A stretch of DNA of 64,000 nucleotides from Fictibacillus sp. BK138 (GCF_004216955.1 NZ_SGXL01000001.1:3230061-3294060); one strand, 5' to 3'; numbered from the stretch's first letter, positions 44,088 through 53,251 are shown. Notes: generated by a model from the letters alone, not told the origin. Numbers and translations are program-made.

Positions 44088-45212
44088 TTACTCAGTGATT
44101 GCACAGCGGTTTGGACCAATTTCCATATCACGCTGTTCATCAGTTGAAGGGTCAATTTTACCCATGTTCGTTTCACGAATTTCTTGGTATGCGTTTGGCT
44201 GAGGCGGTAAGTTTTCTGTTACAGCCTTACGGAATTCATCTTCACTCTTAATATTCAGTCCTTCGTTCTTTTCAAACAACTCGCCTAGAGGAGCTTGAAC
44301 AGCACCTTTTTCATCAAGTTCGCTGATTTTACCAAAGTGTGCTGGCAATACAACTAGATCTTTTGAAAGACTGTTGTATTTGTTGTATAAAGAATCACGC
44401 AGATCGCTTACCCAGTCCTCAGCTTTACCAGCAAGGTCTGGACGTCCGATTGAATCAACAAACAGAATATCACCAGAGAGCAAGTATTGTCCGTCAACGA
44501 TCATAGAAGTACTCCCGATCGTATGACCTGGCGTATAAAGCGGCTGAATTTCAATCTTTGTATTACCGATCGTAATGTCTTTGCCTTCTTGTAACGCTTC
44601 ATATGAGAACGTTACTTCTTCAGCATCTTTCGGAGGCAGCCAGTATGTTGCGTTCGTTTTTTCCGCAAGACGGCGTCCGCCAGAAATGTGGTCAGCATGA
44701 AGATGCGTATCGATCATATGCTTAATTTCGAGATTGTTTTGTTTAGCAAAATCTTCGTAAGCTTCAACTGTACGCGCCGAATCGATGATTGCTGCTTCGC
44801 CGTTTGATTCTACAAGGTAAGAAAGGCACCCTTTACCGATACGATTGAACTGGTAGATAGAGCCGCCATCCTTCAAGTCACCAATCTTAACTGGCATCAA
44901 GTATTCGCTCCAAGCTTTCATACCGCCTTCAAGGTAGTAAACATCTTTAATTCCTGCTTCATCAAGCATCTCCGCTACCATTACAGAAGATCCTTCTTTC
45001 GCACAAACAACCAATACCTCTTCTTTTGGAAGGTGTTCCAATACATCCTCAACACCATCAATCAAGTCGAAATACGGACGGTTGATCGACTCAATGCCTT
45101 TACCTTCGATTTTCCAGTCTTTAAAATCACTTTCATTACGAACATCAAGAATAAACATTTTGCCTTCAACAACACGTTTTGCTACTTCTTTAGCTTTTAA
45201 TGCTTTAACCAT
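44088..45212 (-). CDS. rhodanese - metallo-beta-lactamase fusion (CstB/YrkH-like persulfide dioxygenase)
   Basis: This 374-residue two-domain enzyme has an N-terminal rhodanese (about 1-105, active Cys in [12 protein letters not shown]). An ETHE1-type metallo-beta-lactamase fold follows, with [11 protein letters not shown] and the further ligands TPGHTIGS and SGDILF. ETHE1/CstB enzymes oxidise low-molecular-weight persulfides to sulfite or thiosulfate with non-haem iron. The domain order is that of YrkH of B. subtilis, the reverse of typical CstB fusions. Ribosome binding site GGGGAGG. It is central to the CstR-type regulon. Confidence 0.9.
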   Translation of the reverse strand: MVKALKAKEVAKRVVEGKMFILDVRNESDFKDWKIEGKGIESINRPYFDLIDGVEDVLEHLPKEEVLVVCAKEGSSVMVAEMLDEAGIKDVYYLEGGMKAWSEYLMPVKIGDLKDGGSIYQFNRIGKGCLSYLVESNGEAAIIDSARTVEAYEDFAKQNNLEIKHMIDTHLHADHISGGRRLAEKTNATYWLPPKDAEEVTFSYEALQEGKDITIGNTKIEIQPLYTPGHTIGSTSMIVDGQYLLSGDILFVDSIGRPDLAGKAEDWVSDLRDSLYNKYNSLSKDLVVLPAHFGKISELDEKGAVQAPLGELFEKNEGLNIKSEDEFRKAVTENLPPQPNAYQEIRETNMGKIDPSTDEQRDMEIGPNRCAITE

Positions 45213-45259
45213 TTTATTAAATACCTCCCCAGGTATAATTTGTTTTAAAAATTTTTAAT

Positions 45260-45655
45260 TTAGAATGTTAATGTCATGTTTGCATCTTTCGCGAAATCTA
45301 AGAACATCATTGCTCCGCCAACATCAATTCCGTCAATAAAGTCTTCTTTTTTCAGGTTCATAACATCCATCGTCATTTGACATGCGATGATCTTAACGCC
45401 CATTTCTACAGCCATTTCGACCAGTTCCGGAATAGAAGGAACATTTGCTGCTTTAAATCCTTCAGCAAGATTTTCTTTTCCAGCTGGAAGTGGTAAGTTC
45501 TTAAAGCCTTCTTTATGAATTAAGTTCAGACCCTCAAATGTGAAGAAGATCGTAACTTCGTAATCTGCAGATGCTGCAGCTGTTGCGATGTTAAATACCT
45601 TGTACGCGTCAAAAGCACTTCCGTTACTTGCGATAATTGCAGTTTTATTAGCCAT
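45260..45655 (-). CDS. DsrE/DsrF-like protein, short form (YrkE-like)
   Basis: This 131-residue DsrE-fold protein has ATAAASADYEVTIFFTFEGL in the first half and the sulfur-carrier Cys in KIIACQMTMDVMNL. Its ATG overlaps the stop of the TusA-rhodanese gene by one base (TAATG) behind GGAGG. The pair is thus translationally coupled and probably works together in sulfur relay. Confidence 0.87.
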   Translation of the reverse strand: MANKTAIIASNGSAFDAYKVFNIATAAASADYEVTIFFTFEGLNLIHKEGFKNLPLPAGKENLAEGFKAANVPSIPELVEMAVEMGVKIIACQMTMDVMNLKKEDFIDGIDVGGAMMFLDFAKDANMTLTF

Positions 45656-46233
45656 TATTGATTTCCTCCTTCAGTTGTTCCAGTCCATTCTGACATTCCC
45701 GGCAATACATTTTTCACACGCTCAAAACCTTGTTCAGATAAAATTTGTGCAGCCATATCACTTCTTGAGCCGGTACGGCAAATCACATGGATTTCTTTGT
45801 TTTTATCAAGTGTGTCTAACTTGTCTTCAAGTTCGCCTAAAGGAATAGATACTGCCCCAGGTATACGTTTGAACTCATATTCTGCTGGTTCTCTTACATC
45901 TAGCAGAATCATATCTTCTTTATTACCAGCCAAAGCTTTTTCTAATTCATCATTTTGAATCGTATGCTCAAACTTAGCTGCTTCTTTTACTTCACCAGGG
46001 TTTGATTTTCTTAAATAGTGCTTAAGAACATCTCCCTCTTCTTTTGTACCTAGATATTGGTTTCCTGTGTTTCTAGCCCATCCTTGAATATCAGCCAATG
46101 AACCTTTATCCGTTGCCTGAACTTCAATGACCTGACCAGCTTCAAGCTGATCCATCGCTTTTTTCGTACGTACAATCGGCATAGGACAAGAAAGTCCTTT
46201 ACAGTCTAAAACTTGATCTACTTTAATACTCAT
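45655..46233 (-). CDS. TusA - rhodanese fusion (YrkF/CstA-like sulfurtransferase)
   Basis: This 192-residue protein has an N-terminal TusA domain (CKGLSCPMPIVRTKK, C15) and a C-terminal rhodanese (about 90-185) with active Cys in HVICRTGSRSD. The fusion parallels CstA of staphylococci and YrkF of B. subtilis, which move persulfide sulfur between carriers. It lies 24 bases after the single-domain rhodanese in the same operon. Confidence 0.9.
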   Translation of the reverse strand: MSIKVDQVLDCKGLSCPMPIVRTKKAMDQLEAGQVIEVQATDKGSLADIQGWARNTGNQYLGTKEEGDVLKHYLRKSNPGEVKEAAKFEHTIQNDELEKALAGNKEDMILLDVREPAEYEFKRIPGAVSIPLGELEDKLDTLDKNKEIHVICRTGSRSDMAAQILSEQGFERVKNVLPGMSEWTGTTEGGNQ

Positions 46234-46257
46234 TTGTGCAAAACCTCCATATTTTCT

Positions 46258-46560
46258 TTATTTAACTTCGCCATTCCAGTTCAGCATGCCGCCAGTCATG
46301 TTAATAACCTTGATGTTGTTAGCAGCTAAAACGCCGCATGCTTTTTCACTTCGTTTACCAGACCGGCAAACCATGATGTATTCTTTCGCTGGATCGAATT
46401 CATTCAATCGGTAAGGAACTTCACCGAGCGGGATATGTTTAGCGCCAGGTATCATTCCTTGTACGACTTCATCGTTTTCACGAACATCAATGATGTTTAA
46501 CTGATTTTCGTCTTTTATTAAACGACTAACTTCTTGTGGTTCAATAGTTTTAAAAGACAC
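46258..46560 (-). CDS. single-domain rhodanese
   Basis: This 100-residue rhodanese has active-site Cys in IMVCRSGKRSEKACG (about residue 65) and the N-terminal IDVRENDEVVQGMIPGA. It is the first gene of the seven-gene sulfur operon. Translation starts at GTG 46560 behind AGAGGGG. A CstR-type operator lies 46-61 bases upstream of the start. Confidence 0.88.
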   Translation of the reverse strand: MSFKTIEPQEVSRLIKDENQLNIIDVRENDEVVQGMIPGAKHIPLGEVPYRLNEFDPAKEYIMVCRSGKRSEKACGVLAANNIKVINMTGGMLNWNGEVK

Positions 46561-46605
46561 AGGTTATTATCCCCTCTCTTATATAATGTATGATTCGTAA
46601 TACTT

Positions 46606-46621
46606 ATACCCGTATAGGTAT
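46606..46621. promoter_or_regulatory. CstR-type operator upstream of the sulfur operon
   Basis: ATACCCGTATAGGTAT is an inverted repeat (ATACC-N6-GGTAT) directly between the HesB-like gene and the rhodanese gene. It matches the two other sites at 46937 and 47288. Confidence 0.7.
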
Positions 46622-46639
46622 ATTAAAAACCAAAAAAAT

Positions 46640-46924
46640 TTAACATGTTCCAATTTTACTTCTTACACTCAGTTGTTTCATGAAAAATATTTCATTTAGA
46701 TCTATAATGGCATCTTTCATAAAAGGTTCTATGACTGGATCAATTGCGACTTCAATATCTTTGATCTTGATGACAATATCTTGCTTATGTGACCCATCCA
46801 GGGCAACACCCACTCGAGGTCCTCCTCAGCCAAAACCAGCCATGAAAATTCTCACTTTATATGGAGCAACAGATTTTTTTTGAATGAACGCGATTGCTTT
46901 TTCTGTAATATCCAGAACTGTCAC
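46640..46924 (-). CDS. HesB/IscA-like protein with in-frame UGA at the conserved Cys position (selenoprotein candidate)
   Basis: Read through a UGA at 46826-46828, this gene encodes 94 residues of HesB/IscA type. It has an N-terminal TVLDITEKAIAFIQKK, then VRIFMAGFG-(UGA)-GGPRVGVALDGS, and 50 further open codons to a TAA. The UGA (codon 33) stands where homologues have Cys in GFGCGGP. HesB-like proteins are a known bacterial selenoprotein family. A hairpin starting five bases after the UGA (46791-46821) has lower stem GACC/GGTC, upper stem GGGU/GCCC and apical loop GUU, which fits a bacterial SECIS. Start GTG 46924. A CstR-type operator lies just upstream. The alternative is a one-base nonsense pseudogene. 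Confidence 0.6.
46791..46821 (-). promoter_or_regulatory. SECIS-like hairpin behind the in-frame UGA
   Basis: On the minus strand GACC (46821-46818) pairs with GGTC (46794-46791), and GGGU with GCCC within 46811-46801 (one U-G). The three-base loop is GUU. The apical loop begins 18 bases after the UGA and has a leading G, features expected of bacterial selenocysteine insertion elements. Confidence 0.45.
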
Positions 46925-46936
46925 CTCTTCTTTTAA

Positions 46937-46952
46937 ATACCCATAGGGGTAT
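46937..46952. promoter_or_regulatory. CstR-type operator upstream of the HesB-like gene
   Basis: ATACCCATAGGGGTAT lies 13 bases before the GTG start of the HesB-like gene and matches the cstR and operon operators. Confidence 0.7.
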
Positions 46953-47001
46953 ATTAAATGATAAAAGAGAATCTGTCAACAGACGATGCTTATGACAGAT
47001 A

Positions 47002-47265
47002 TTAGCGGCTTTTCACAAGAAGCTGCACAGCTTCTTTTACAAGATCGGAGTTCATTTCTTCTCCATTCTCCATTTGATCACGCAAGCATTGTTCAAGGTT
47101 CGTGCCGACAATTAATCCAATCGTACGATCAATAGCAGTTCGTGAAGCAGAAAGCTGTGTGATAACGGCTTTACAATCTTGCTCTTCTTCTAACATACGC
47201 AAGACACCACGAATTTGCCCCTCAATTCTTCTTAGACGATTTTTCATTTCTTGTGTGTATTCCAA
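47002..47265 (-). CDS. cstR: CsoR-family persulfide sensor, CstR-type
   Basis: This 87-residue all-helical repressor belongs to the CsoR/RcnR family. It has C31 (EEQDCKAV) and C60 (NLEQCL). The copper-binding His of CsoR, four residues before the second Cys, is replaced by N56. This two-Cys, no-His pattern is that of CstR, which forms di- or trisulfides with reactive sulfur species and then leaves its operator. Three near-identical ATACC-GGTAT sites lie before this gene, the HesB-like gene and the sulfur operon, defining its regulon. Ribosome binding site GAGGAGGTG. Confidence 0.88.
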   Translation of the reverse strand: MEYTQEMKNRLRRIEGQIRGVLRMLEEEQDCKAVITQLSASRTAIDRTIGLIVGTNLEQCLRDQMENGEEMNSDLVKEAVQLLVKSR

Positions 47266-47287
47266 ATCAGCACCTCCTCTTCATAAA

Positions 47288-47303
47288 ATACCTATAGGGG
47301 TAT
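47288..47303. promoter_or_regulatory. CstR-type operator at its own gene
   Basis: ATACCTATAGGGGTAT lies 23 bases before the cstR start and implies autoregulation. Confidence 0.7.
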
Positions 47304-47355
47304 ATTACATCAAACTAATTTTAATGTCAAACGTTGTGTTGAAAAGAATGAAATC

Positions 47356-47378
47356 GGCTGCAGGTATCGCCTACAGCC
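47356..47378 (-). terminator. weak terminator of pgcA
   Basis: GGCTGTAGG and CCTGCAGCC pair (one G-U) around a five-base loop on the minus strand. The following T run is interrupted. Confidence 0.5.
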
Positions 47379-47389
47379 ATTCATTTTTA

Positions 47390-49138
47390 TTATTGTGCCA
47401 CCTTTTGCATTCTTTTATGAACCAAATCCATGACTGCCTGTTTTAATGAAGCTAAAGCTTGGTTGGCTTTCTCGTTTGATTCAGCCTGTACTCCGAAATA
47501 AAACTTAATTTTCGGCTCAGTACCTGAAGGTCTTACACAGAACCACGATCCGTCAGCTAACGTATATTTAAGTACATTTGATTTCGGAAGAACTATATCA
47601 TCATTCGTATCTCTATCTATAGTATAACGGATACTTGCATGATAATCTTCCGTAACAGCTAGCTTTTGGCCGTTTATTTCAACCGGCATATCAGCTCTGA
47701 ATCCAGCAAGCAGGTTTACGATCTGCTCAGCGCCAGATTTGCCTTTTAACGTCAGTGATTCAAGTCCTTCCTTATAATAACCGTACTTTTCATAAACATC
47801 TGTTAAGGCATCATAAAGCGTTTTGCCTTGTTTCTTATAATATGCAGCCATTTCTGCACCCATTAAACATGCTTGTACAGCATCTTTATCTCGCACAAAG
47901 TCGCCAATCAATGAACCATAGCTTTCTTCGTACCCGAAAATAAAAGAATGTTTTCCGCTCTTTTCGTATTCTTTAATTTTTTCACCGATAAATTTAAATC
48001 CTGTTAATGTATCTTCACATGTTATACTATAAGATTCAGCAATAACACGGCCTAATTCTGAGGTTACAATGGTTTTAAATACGATACCTTTAGGGCAGAG
48101 GCTGCCTTTTTCTTCACGCTGAGAAAGGATGTATTCCAGCATGAGGGCTCCCGTTTGATTTCCTGTTAAGATCTCATATTCACCTTGGTTATTTTTCACT
48201 GCAATCCCAACTCTGTCTGCATCTGGATCAGTCGCCATAAGGATTTCTGCATCATTTTCTTTTCCATACTGAATAGCGAGTTCAAATGCAGCATGTTCCT
48301 CAGGATTAGGAGATTTTACTGTAGAAAAATTTGGATCAGGCTGCTCTTGCTCTTTGACAACTGTCACATTCGTAAACCCAAGCTGCTCGAGTCCTTTTCT
48401 TACTGGAATATTTGCTGTTCCATGAAGCGGAGTAAAAACAATGCTTAAATCATGCATTTCTTTAATAACATCACGGTTCAAGCTTATTTTAGTCAGCTGC
48501 TTCATATAGGCTTGATCAATCTCATCACCGATCACTTCGATTAGACCTGAACTTTTTAATTCATCTTCATTTTTTACATCTATTAAAAGCTCATCTTCTA
48601 CTGCATTCACTTTTTGGATTACTTCATCTGCTTCTTTAGGCGGCAGTTGTCCGCCATCAGGTCCGTATACTTTATAACCGTTATATTCTGGTGGGTTGTG
48701 ACTCGCAGTAATTACAATCCCGCTATACGCTTTTAAGTATCTAACGGCAAAAGAAAGCTCAGGTGTAGGTCTTAAACTTTCAAAAACATATGCCTGTACA
48801 CCATTTGAGGCTAAAGTCTTTGCTGCTTCCATCGCAAATTCAGGTGATTGGTGTCTTGAATCATAAGCGATCACTACGCCACGTTTTTGTGCCTTTTCAC
48901 CTTGCTCCATAATAAAATGAGCTAATCCAAGAGATGCTTTACGAACTGTATATGTGTTCATCCGGTTTGTACCAGGACCAATTTCCCCGCGCATTCCTCC
49001 TGTGCCAAACTCTAGGTTCTTATAGAAACAGTCTTCTAGTGCTGTCCTGTCATCTTTAATTCCTTCTAATGCAGTTTTTAAAGATTGCTCAAGTGCTTCG
49101 TGCTGTATCCATCTTTCATATGTTTTCTCCCAGGACAT
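47390..49138 (-). CDS. pgcA: alpha-phosphoglucomutase / phospho-sugar mutase
   Basis: This 582-residue enzyme interconverts glucose-1-phosphate and glucose-6-phosphate, feeding UDP-glucose for teichoic acid and glycolipid synthesis. The phosphoserine loop is [15 protein letters not shown], the metal loop [10 protein letters not shown], and the phosphate-binding loop [15 protein letters not shown]. It is full length, with AAAGGAGG before the ATG. It is a single-gene unit. Confidence 0.93.
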   Translation of the reverse strand: MSWEKTYERWIQHEALEQSLKTALEGIKDDRTALEDCFYKNLEFGTGGMRGEIGPGTNRMNTYTVRKASLGLAHFIMEQGEKAQKRGVVIAYDSRHQSPEFAMEAAKTLASNGVQAYVFESLRPTPELSFAVRYLKAYSGIVITASHNPPEYNGYKVYGPDGGQLPPKEADEVIQKVNAVEDELLIDVKNEDELKSSGLIEVIGDEIDQAYMKQLTKISLNRDVIKEMHDLSIVFTPLHGTANIPVRKGLEQLGFTNVTVVKEQEQPDPNFSTVKSPNPEEHAAFELAIQYGKENDAEILMATDPDADRVGIAVKNNQGEYEILTGNQTGALMLEYILSQREEKGSLCPKGIVFKTIVTSELGRVIAESYSITCEDTLTGFKFIGEKIKEYEKSGKHSFIFGYEESYGSLIGDFVRDKDAVQACLMGAEMAAYYKKQGKTLYDALTDVYEKYGYYKEGLESLTLKGKSGAEQIVNLLAGFRADMPVEINGQKLAVTEDYHASIRYTIDRDTNDDIVLPKSNVLKYTLADGSWFCVRPSGTEPKIKFYFGVQAESNEKANQALASLKQAVMDLVHKRMQKVAQ

Positions 49139-49330
49139 TATACTGCCTCCTTTTTCTTTTGAAGCTGATTAAATATTTGTTCTCTTTAGTTTCGATTTTA
49201 ATCGATTATTTCCTGCTCTATCTATTAAATACGGCCTTTATTATACCGTTTTCATCATAAAAAATAAAATCTCTTCTTAAAATGCTCTTAGTCCCGACAC
49301 GATTCGTACTATTTCCCGAGAAATAGAAAT

Positions 49331-49361
49331 AATGCGGCAAGCTTTTAAAGCTTGCCGCATT
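49331..49361. terminator. strong palindromic hairpin upstream of pgcA
   Basis: AATGCGGCAAGCTTT and AAAGCTTGCCGCATT form a near-perfect palindrome. It most likely ends transcription from the upstream minus-strand nitrilase gene beyond the repeat element. Confidence 0.6.
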
Positions 49362-49437
49362 TACTTAATTGATTTTTTCTAATGGATGTTTTCTATAGGA
49401 TTGATCATTTCGCTCATTTGTTATTCTCTTCATCGAA

Positions 49438-49571
49438 AGTTGATAGGAGCGAAAGGTGCGAGCCTCCTCGAAAATGAAAATCACATTTTCTTCGTGCGAT
49501 GTAACGCTGCCGAAGCCTTCCTTGTCCTGCGTGCTCACCGCACGCCCCGCGGTCCTGGAGCGGAAATCAAC
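49438..49571. repeat. GC-rich palindromic intergenic repeat, copy B (reverse orientation)
   Basis: This GC-rich element is flanked by GTTGAT and ATCAAC and contains GCACGCCCCGCGGTCCTGGA, the complement of the core seen in copies A and C. Together with the hairpin at 49331 it fills most of the 467-base gap 49139-49605. The reading frame that crosses it is an artefact of the repeat. Confidence 0.7.
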
Positions 49572-49605
49572 ATCTTCCAATCGCCACAAAAATTACGAAA
49601 ACGGT

Positions 49606-51156
49606 TTATTTACTTTTATCTTTTTGGATCACACTATATAAATCAAGTCGTCTGTCTCTAAGCAGGGTAACACTGCCTGTTTTACGCTGTCTTCTCAGAA
49701 TTTCAAGGTCCACATCACCTACTACTACCGTTTCGATATTCGGATGACATTCTCCGACAATACCGTCTCTTGGGAACGAGAAATCGGAAGGTGTGAAGAT
49801 ACCTGACTGGGCATATTGGATGTCCATGTTTTCTACCTGTGACAGGTTTCCTACTGTACCAGCAATCGCTGTATAGATTTCGTTTTCAATGGCACGAGCT
49901 TGGGAACAATATCGCACACGCAGGTATCCTTGACGGTCTTCTGTACAGAACGGTGTAAAGATAATCTTAGCACCCTGATCTGTAACAATACGGGATAATT
50001 CAGGAAACTCGATATCGTAACAGATAAGGATAGCAACTTTACCGCAATCCGTATCAAATACTTGTACTTTATCCCCAGCAGAGATTCCCCACCATTTTCG
50101 TTCATTTGGTGTGATATGAAGTTTATATTGCTTATCGATGGTACCGTCTCTTCTAAACAAATACGCTACATTGTATATGTCGCCATCTTCTTCAACAAAA
50201 TGCGATCCCCCGATGATGTTCACATTGTATCTAACAGCAAGGTTCGTGAACAATTCGATATACTGCTCCGTGAATTCTGTTAATTTACGAATCGCCAAAC
50301 TTGGGCTCTTTTCTTCACAGAAAGATAAGAGCTGTGTTGTAAGCAATTCAGGAAAAACAGCAAAATCTGAACCTTGATCTGAAGCAACATCCGTATAATA
50401 CTCTACTTGCGTTGCAAAATCTTCAAAGGAATCGATTGATTTCATCATGTATTGGATAGTGGTAATCCTTACTGGTTCACTTGTTTTAAAATATTTCTTC
50501 GTTTTATTCGGAATGTAATCAACATTGTTCCATTCCATTAATGTGGCATATGCTTTAGACTGCTTATCATCCGGCAAATAGCTTTTATTTAAACGCATGA
50601 TCGTGAAACCATTCATCAGTTGGAATGTTAATACAGGGTCATAAATATTATGCTGTATCACTTCACGAACATATTCTCTTGGTGTCATTTCTTTTGAATA
50701 CTTATGATAGTTTGGAATTCTGCCGCCAAGGATAATACTTTTCAAGTTTTTTTGTTCAGCCAGCTCTTTGCGTGCTTCATAAAGCCTAGCTCCAATTTTC
50801 ATACGACGGTATTCTGGATGAACCATTACTTCAATCCCGTACAAATTAAAACCTTCGGGGTCATGATTTGTAATATAGCCTTTGTCTGTGATCTCATCCC
50901 ATGTATGCTTATCATCATATTCATCGAAATTCACCATCAGACTCGAACAGCTTCCAACGATTTTGCCTTCATACGTTACACAAAATTGACCCTCTGGGAA
51001 TATCCGGAGGTGGCTCTCCAGCTGATCGCGCTCCCAAGGTTCCATGTTTCCTGGAAAGCATACCTTTTGCAGTTTTAAAATTTCATCAATATCCTCAAAT
51101 TGTATATTTCGTAGTTCTATCTTTTTCTCAAATTTTGAAACATCGATCTCGCTCAT
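49606..51156 (-). CDS. GNAT acetyltransferase - nitrilase superfamily fusion
   Basis: This 516-residue two-domain protein has a GNAT acetyltransferase at about 14-195, with the CoA loop VHPEYRRMKIGARLY. A carbon-nitrogen hydrolase at about 230-505 has the catalytic triad E270 (VFPELL), K345 (YKLHI) and C379 (ILICYDIEFPEL). The fusion is conserved in Bacillaceae but its substrate is not established; an amide donor/acceptor reaction is likely. It starts at ATG behind AGAGGAG. Downstream lies the GC-rich repeat copy B. Confidence 0.88.
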   Translation of the reverse strand: MSEIDVSKFEKKIELRNIQFEDIDEILKLQKVCFPGNMEPWERDQLESHLRIFPEGQFCVTYEGKIVGSCSSLMVNFDEYDDKHTWDEITDKGYITNHDPEGFNLYGIEVMVHPEYRRMKIGARLYEARKELAEQKNLKSIILGGRIPNYHKYSKEMTPREYVREVIQHNIYDPVLTFQLMNGFTIMRLNKSYLPDDKQSKAYATLMEWNNVDYIPNKTKKYFKTSEPVRITTIQYMMKSIDSFEDFATQVEYYTDVASDQGSDFAVFPELLTTQLLSFCEEKSPSLAIRKLTEFTEQYIELFTNLAVRYNVNIIGGSHFVEEDGDIYNVAYLFRRDGTIDKQYKLHITPNERKWWGISAGDKVQVFDTDCGKVAILICYDIEFPELSRIVTDQGAKIIFTPFCTEDRQGYLRVRYCSQARAIENEIYTAIAGTVGNLSQVENMDIQYAQSGIFTPSDFSFPRDGIVGECHPNIETVVVGDVDLEILRRQRKTGSVTLLRDRRLDLYSVIQKDKSK

Positions 51157-51192
51157 CTATTCCACTCCTCTAACCTGCTTTACTCTTTCACT

Positions 51193-51588
51193 TTAGTTCC
51201 AATTTTTCATACGCTCATAAAGAGAACCTGTATACAATTCCAGTTCATTGCCGTCAGGATCAAGAAAGCTGATGGTCCAGCCTCCGCCTCGTTCAATCGG
51301 CCCCCTGGATAGAATCACTTGTTTTTCTTTGAGGTATTCCGAGACTTCAATAAAATCAGCTTTAGAAACAGAAAAAGCAAAATGATCTACACCGATTTGA
51401 TCTCTTTGTTTAGGTTTTGCTTTTTTGATTTCAATTAAACAGATCCAGACCCCGCCAATGTCTAAGTATACATCTGTATTCCCTTTATGCACGATTTTTG
51501 CACCTAAAATTTCTTGATAAAAATGCGCCGCTCTCGCTAATTCCGAAACTTTTATCGTAATATGATTGATCCCCTGAACTTTGATCAT
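51193..51588 (-). CDS. VOC family protein (FosB/glyoxalase-like)
   Basis: This 131-residue vicinal-oxygen-chelate protein has metal ligands in GINHITIKV, GVDHFAFSV and DPDGNELELYTGSL. The overall pattern, including GVWICLIE and the C-terminal ELYTGSLYERM, is close to FosB-type fosfomycin thiol transferases, but the family is broad and the activity is not decided. Its start overlaps the HAD gene stop by four bases (ATGA), so the two are coupled. Confidence 0.75.
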   Translation of the reverse strand: MIKVQGINHITIKVSELARAAHFYQEILGAKIVHKGNTDVYLDIGGVWICLIEIKKAKPKQRDQIGVDHFAFSVSKADFIEVSEYLKEKQVILSRGPIERGGGWTISFLDPDGNELELYTGSLYERMKNWN

Positions 51589-52250
51589 ATCGTTCGTTGT
51601 TCAGCAAGCTTAATGAGTGCAGCCAGTTCAAGTTCTGCTATCGACTCCATCTGATGATCGACTTCGTCAAATTGCATATGCCTCGTTACCGGGTTTGGAA
51701 TCGCAACACAATAAAGACCTGCTTTTTTTGCAGCTGTAGAACCGTTAACTGAATCTTCAAAAGCAATTGCTTCCTCAGGTTTAACACCTAGTTCTTCAAC
51801 GGCTTTTATATATAAACTTGGATCAGGTTTGACCTTTTCTACATCATCAGCTGTCTTGATCACCTCAAAATAATGATCAAGACCGATTCTTTCTAGATGC
51901 TCTGATACCCATTCTCGAGAGGAGCTGGATGCCAGCCCTATCTTTAAACCTAACTCTTTTGCTGCTCTTAGATAGTTCTCTATTCCAGGAAGCGGTTTTT
52001 GTTCTTTAATCAAGGCTAATGCACGTTCGGTTTTCTTAGTCCTTAACTCATCATGATTCAGCTTTTTATTGATTTGCTTTTCTAAGTATTCGTAAGGGTT
52101 GAAGCCAGAATGAGTTCCTATACATTCTCCCCACACTTCTAAAGGCAGCTCACTTCCATGTTCTTTATACATCTCTTGAAATGCGTGGTAATGCTGAGTT
52201 TCAGTATCCAAAATCGTACCATCAAAATCAAAGACTAGCGCTTTAATCAT
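51585..52250 (-). CDS. HAD-IA phosphatase, beta-phosphoglucomutase-like
   Basis: This 221-residue haloacid dehalogenase has D8-x-D10 in LVFDFDGTILDTE, a Thr/Ser motif II in GLASSSSREWV, Lys in EKVKPDPSLY, and acidic motif IV in IAFEDSVNG. The helical cap (about 18-85) places it with YhcW/PgmB-type sugar phosphatases. The substrate is unknown. It is upstream of and coupled to the VOC gene. Confidence 0.85.
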   Translation of the reverse strand: MIKALVFDFDGTILDTETQHYHAFQEMYKEHGSELPLEVWGECIGTHSGFNPYEYLEKQINKKLNHDELRTKKTERALALIKEQKPLPGIENYLRAAKELGLKIGLASSSSREWVSEHLERIGLDHYFEVIKTADDVEKVKPDPSLYIKAVEELGVKPEEAIAFEDSVNGSTAAKKAGLYCVAIPNPVTRHMQFDEVDHQMESIAELELAALIKLAEQRTI

Positions 52251-52331
52251 TACTAATCATCCTAACCGCGTTTTTATTTATTTTCTTAAACTTTTAATAA
52301 AGACGCAAGAAAACAGATTTTGTTTTGACAG

Positions 52332-53189
52332 TTAATGCAGCGCATTGGTTCTGAACATGATTTTCTTCCCGTTGCTTGTTGCGATGATAGCCCCTAGCTG
52401 ATCTGTTCTGTAGACAGTCATCTTTCTGTTGTTCAGCCTATATAAAACTTCTTTGGATGGAAACTGATAGGGGTTGTTCTTCCCTACAGAGATTACAGCT
52501 GTTTTAGCTTTTACCTTTTTTAAGAACTCCATTGATGATCCGGTGTTTGCACCATGGTGACCAATCTTTATTACGTCCGCCTTTACGCCACCGCGGCTCA
52601 TAATTTCTTTTTCTTCCTCTGCACCCGCATCTGCCATCAACAAGAAGTTCTTCTTTCCGTGCTGGATCTTTATAACGGCTGAATAATCATTTATGTGTTT
52701 GTAATACGATCCTTTTGGTGCAAGCATTTCAACCTTTACTGAAAACCCCATTTTAAAATGGACGCCTGCTTTTGCACGGTCTACTGGAATTTGTTTTTCA
52801 TTGATCACACGGAAAAGGTCATGGTAGTACTTCGTATCATATGGCAGGTTAGGCATATAAAGAACACTGACTGGAAATGCTCGAATTACATCATCTAATG
52901 AACCGATATGATCATGATGCGGGTGACTGGCTACTACAATATCTAAATGGGTGATGCCTTCTCGTTTCAGGTAGGTGATAATTTCTTCTGCATCATGCTC
53001 ATCGCCCCCGTCGATCAGCATCGTTTGTCCGTTCGGTGCTTCTACAAGTATACAGTCGGCTTGTCCGACATCTAAAAAGTGGATTTTTAATGGATCAAAC
53101 CAGTCGGCATGTGCAGTCTTTCCTGGTATAAGTATCAATACAAGTAAGAAGCAAATGACGGATGCCGTTGATTTGTTATATTTGATCAA
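52332..53189 (-). CDS. secreted metallo-beta-lactamase fold hydrolase (ComEC/Rec2-like)
   Basis: This 285-residue exported protein has an N-terminal signal peptide (cleavage near AHA-DW). A metal-hydrolase domain follows: HFLDVGQADC, the HxHxDH motif in ASHPHHDHIGSLDDV, and KIGHHGANTGSS. This is the DNA-nuclease-like domain found at the C-terminus of ComEC, here as a free secreted enzyme. TTG 53189 is the start, behind AAAGGGGTG. The substrate is not known; extracellular nucleic acid or phosphodiester is plausible. Confidence 0.82.
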   Translation of the reverse strand: MIKYNKSTASVICFLLVLILIPGKTAHADWFDPLKIHFLDVGQADCILVEAPNGQTMLIDGGDEHDAEEIITYLKREGITHLDIVVASHPHHDHIGSLDDVIRAFPVSVLYMPNLPYDTKYYHDLFRVINEKQIPVDRAKAGVHFKMGFSVKVEMLAPKGSYYKHINDYSAVIKIQHGKKNFLLMADAGAEEEKEIMSRGGVKADVIKIGHHGANTGSSMEFLKKVKAKTAVISVGKNNPYQFPSKEVLYRLNNRKMTVYRTDQLGAIIATSNGKKIMFRTNALH

Positions 53190-53251
53190 ACTTCACACCC
53201 CTTTATTATTTGGTTACGCTGTTTTCACAAACTTTGTTGCTCTTTGAACCG

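Noticed and set aside
46680-46883. 67-codon plus-strand frame opposite the HesB-like gene
   Set aside because: It is the antisense shadow of the UGA-containing HesB-like frame, which has clear family motifs.
49365-49589. 74-codon minus-strand frame upstream of pgcA
   Set aside because: It lies inside repeat copy B and has no ribosome binding site.
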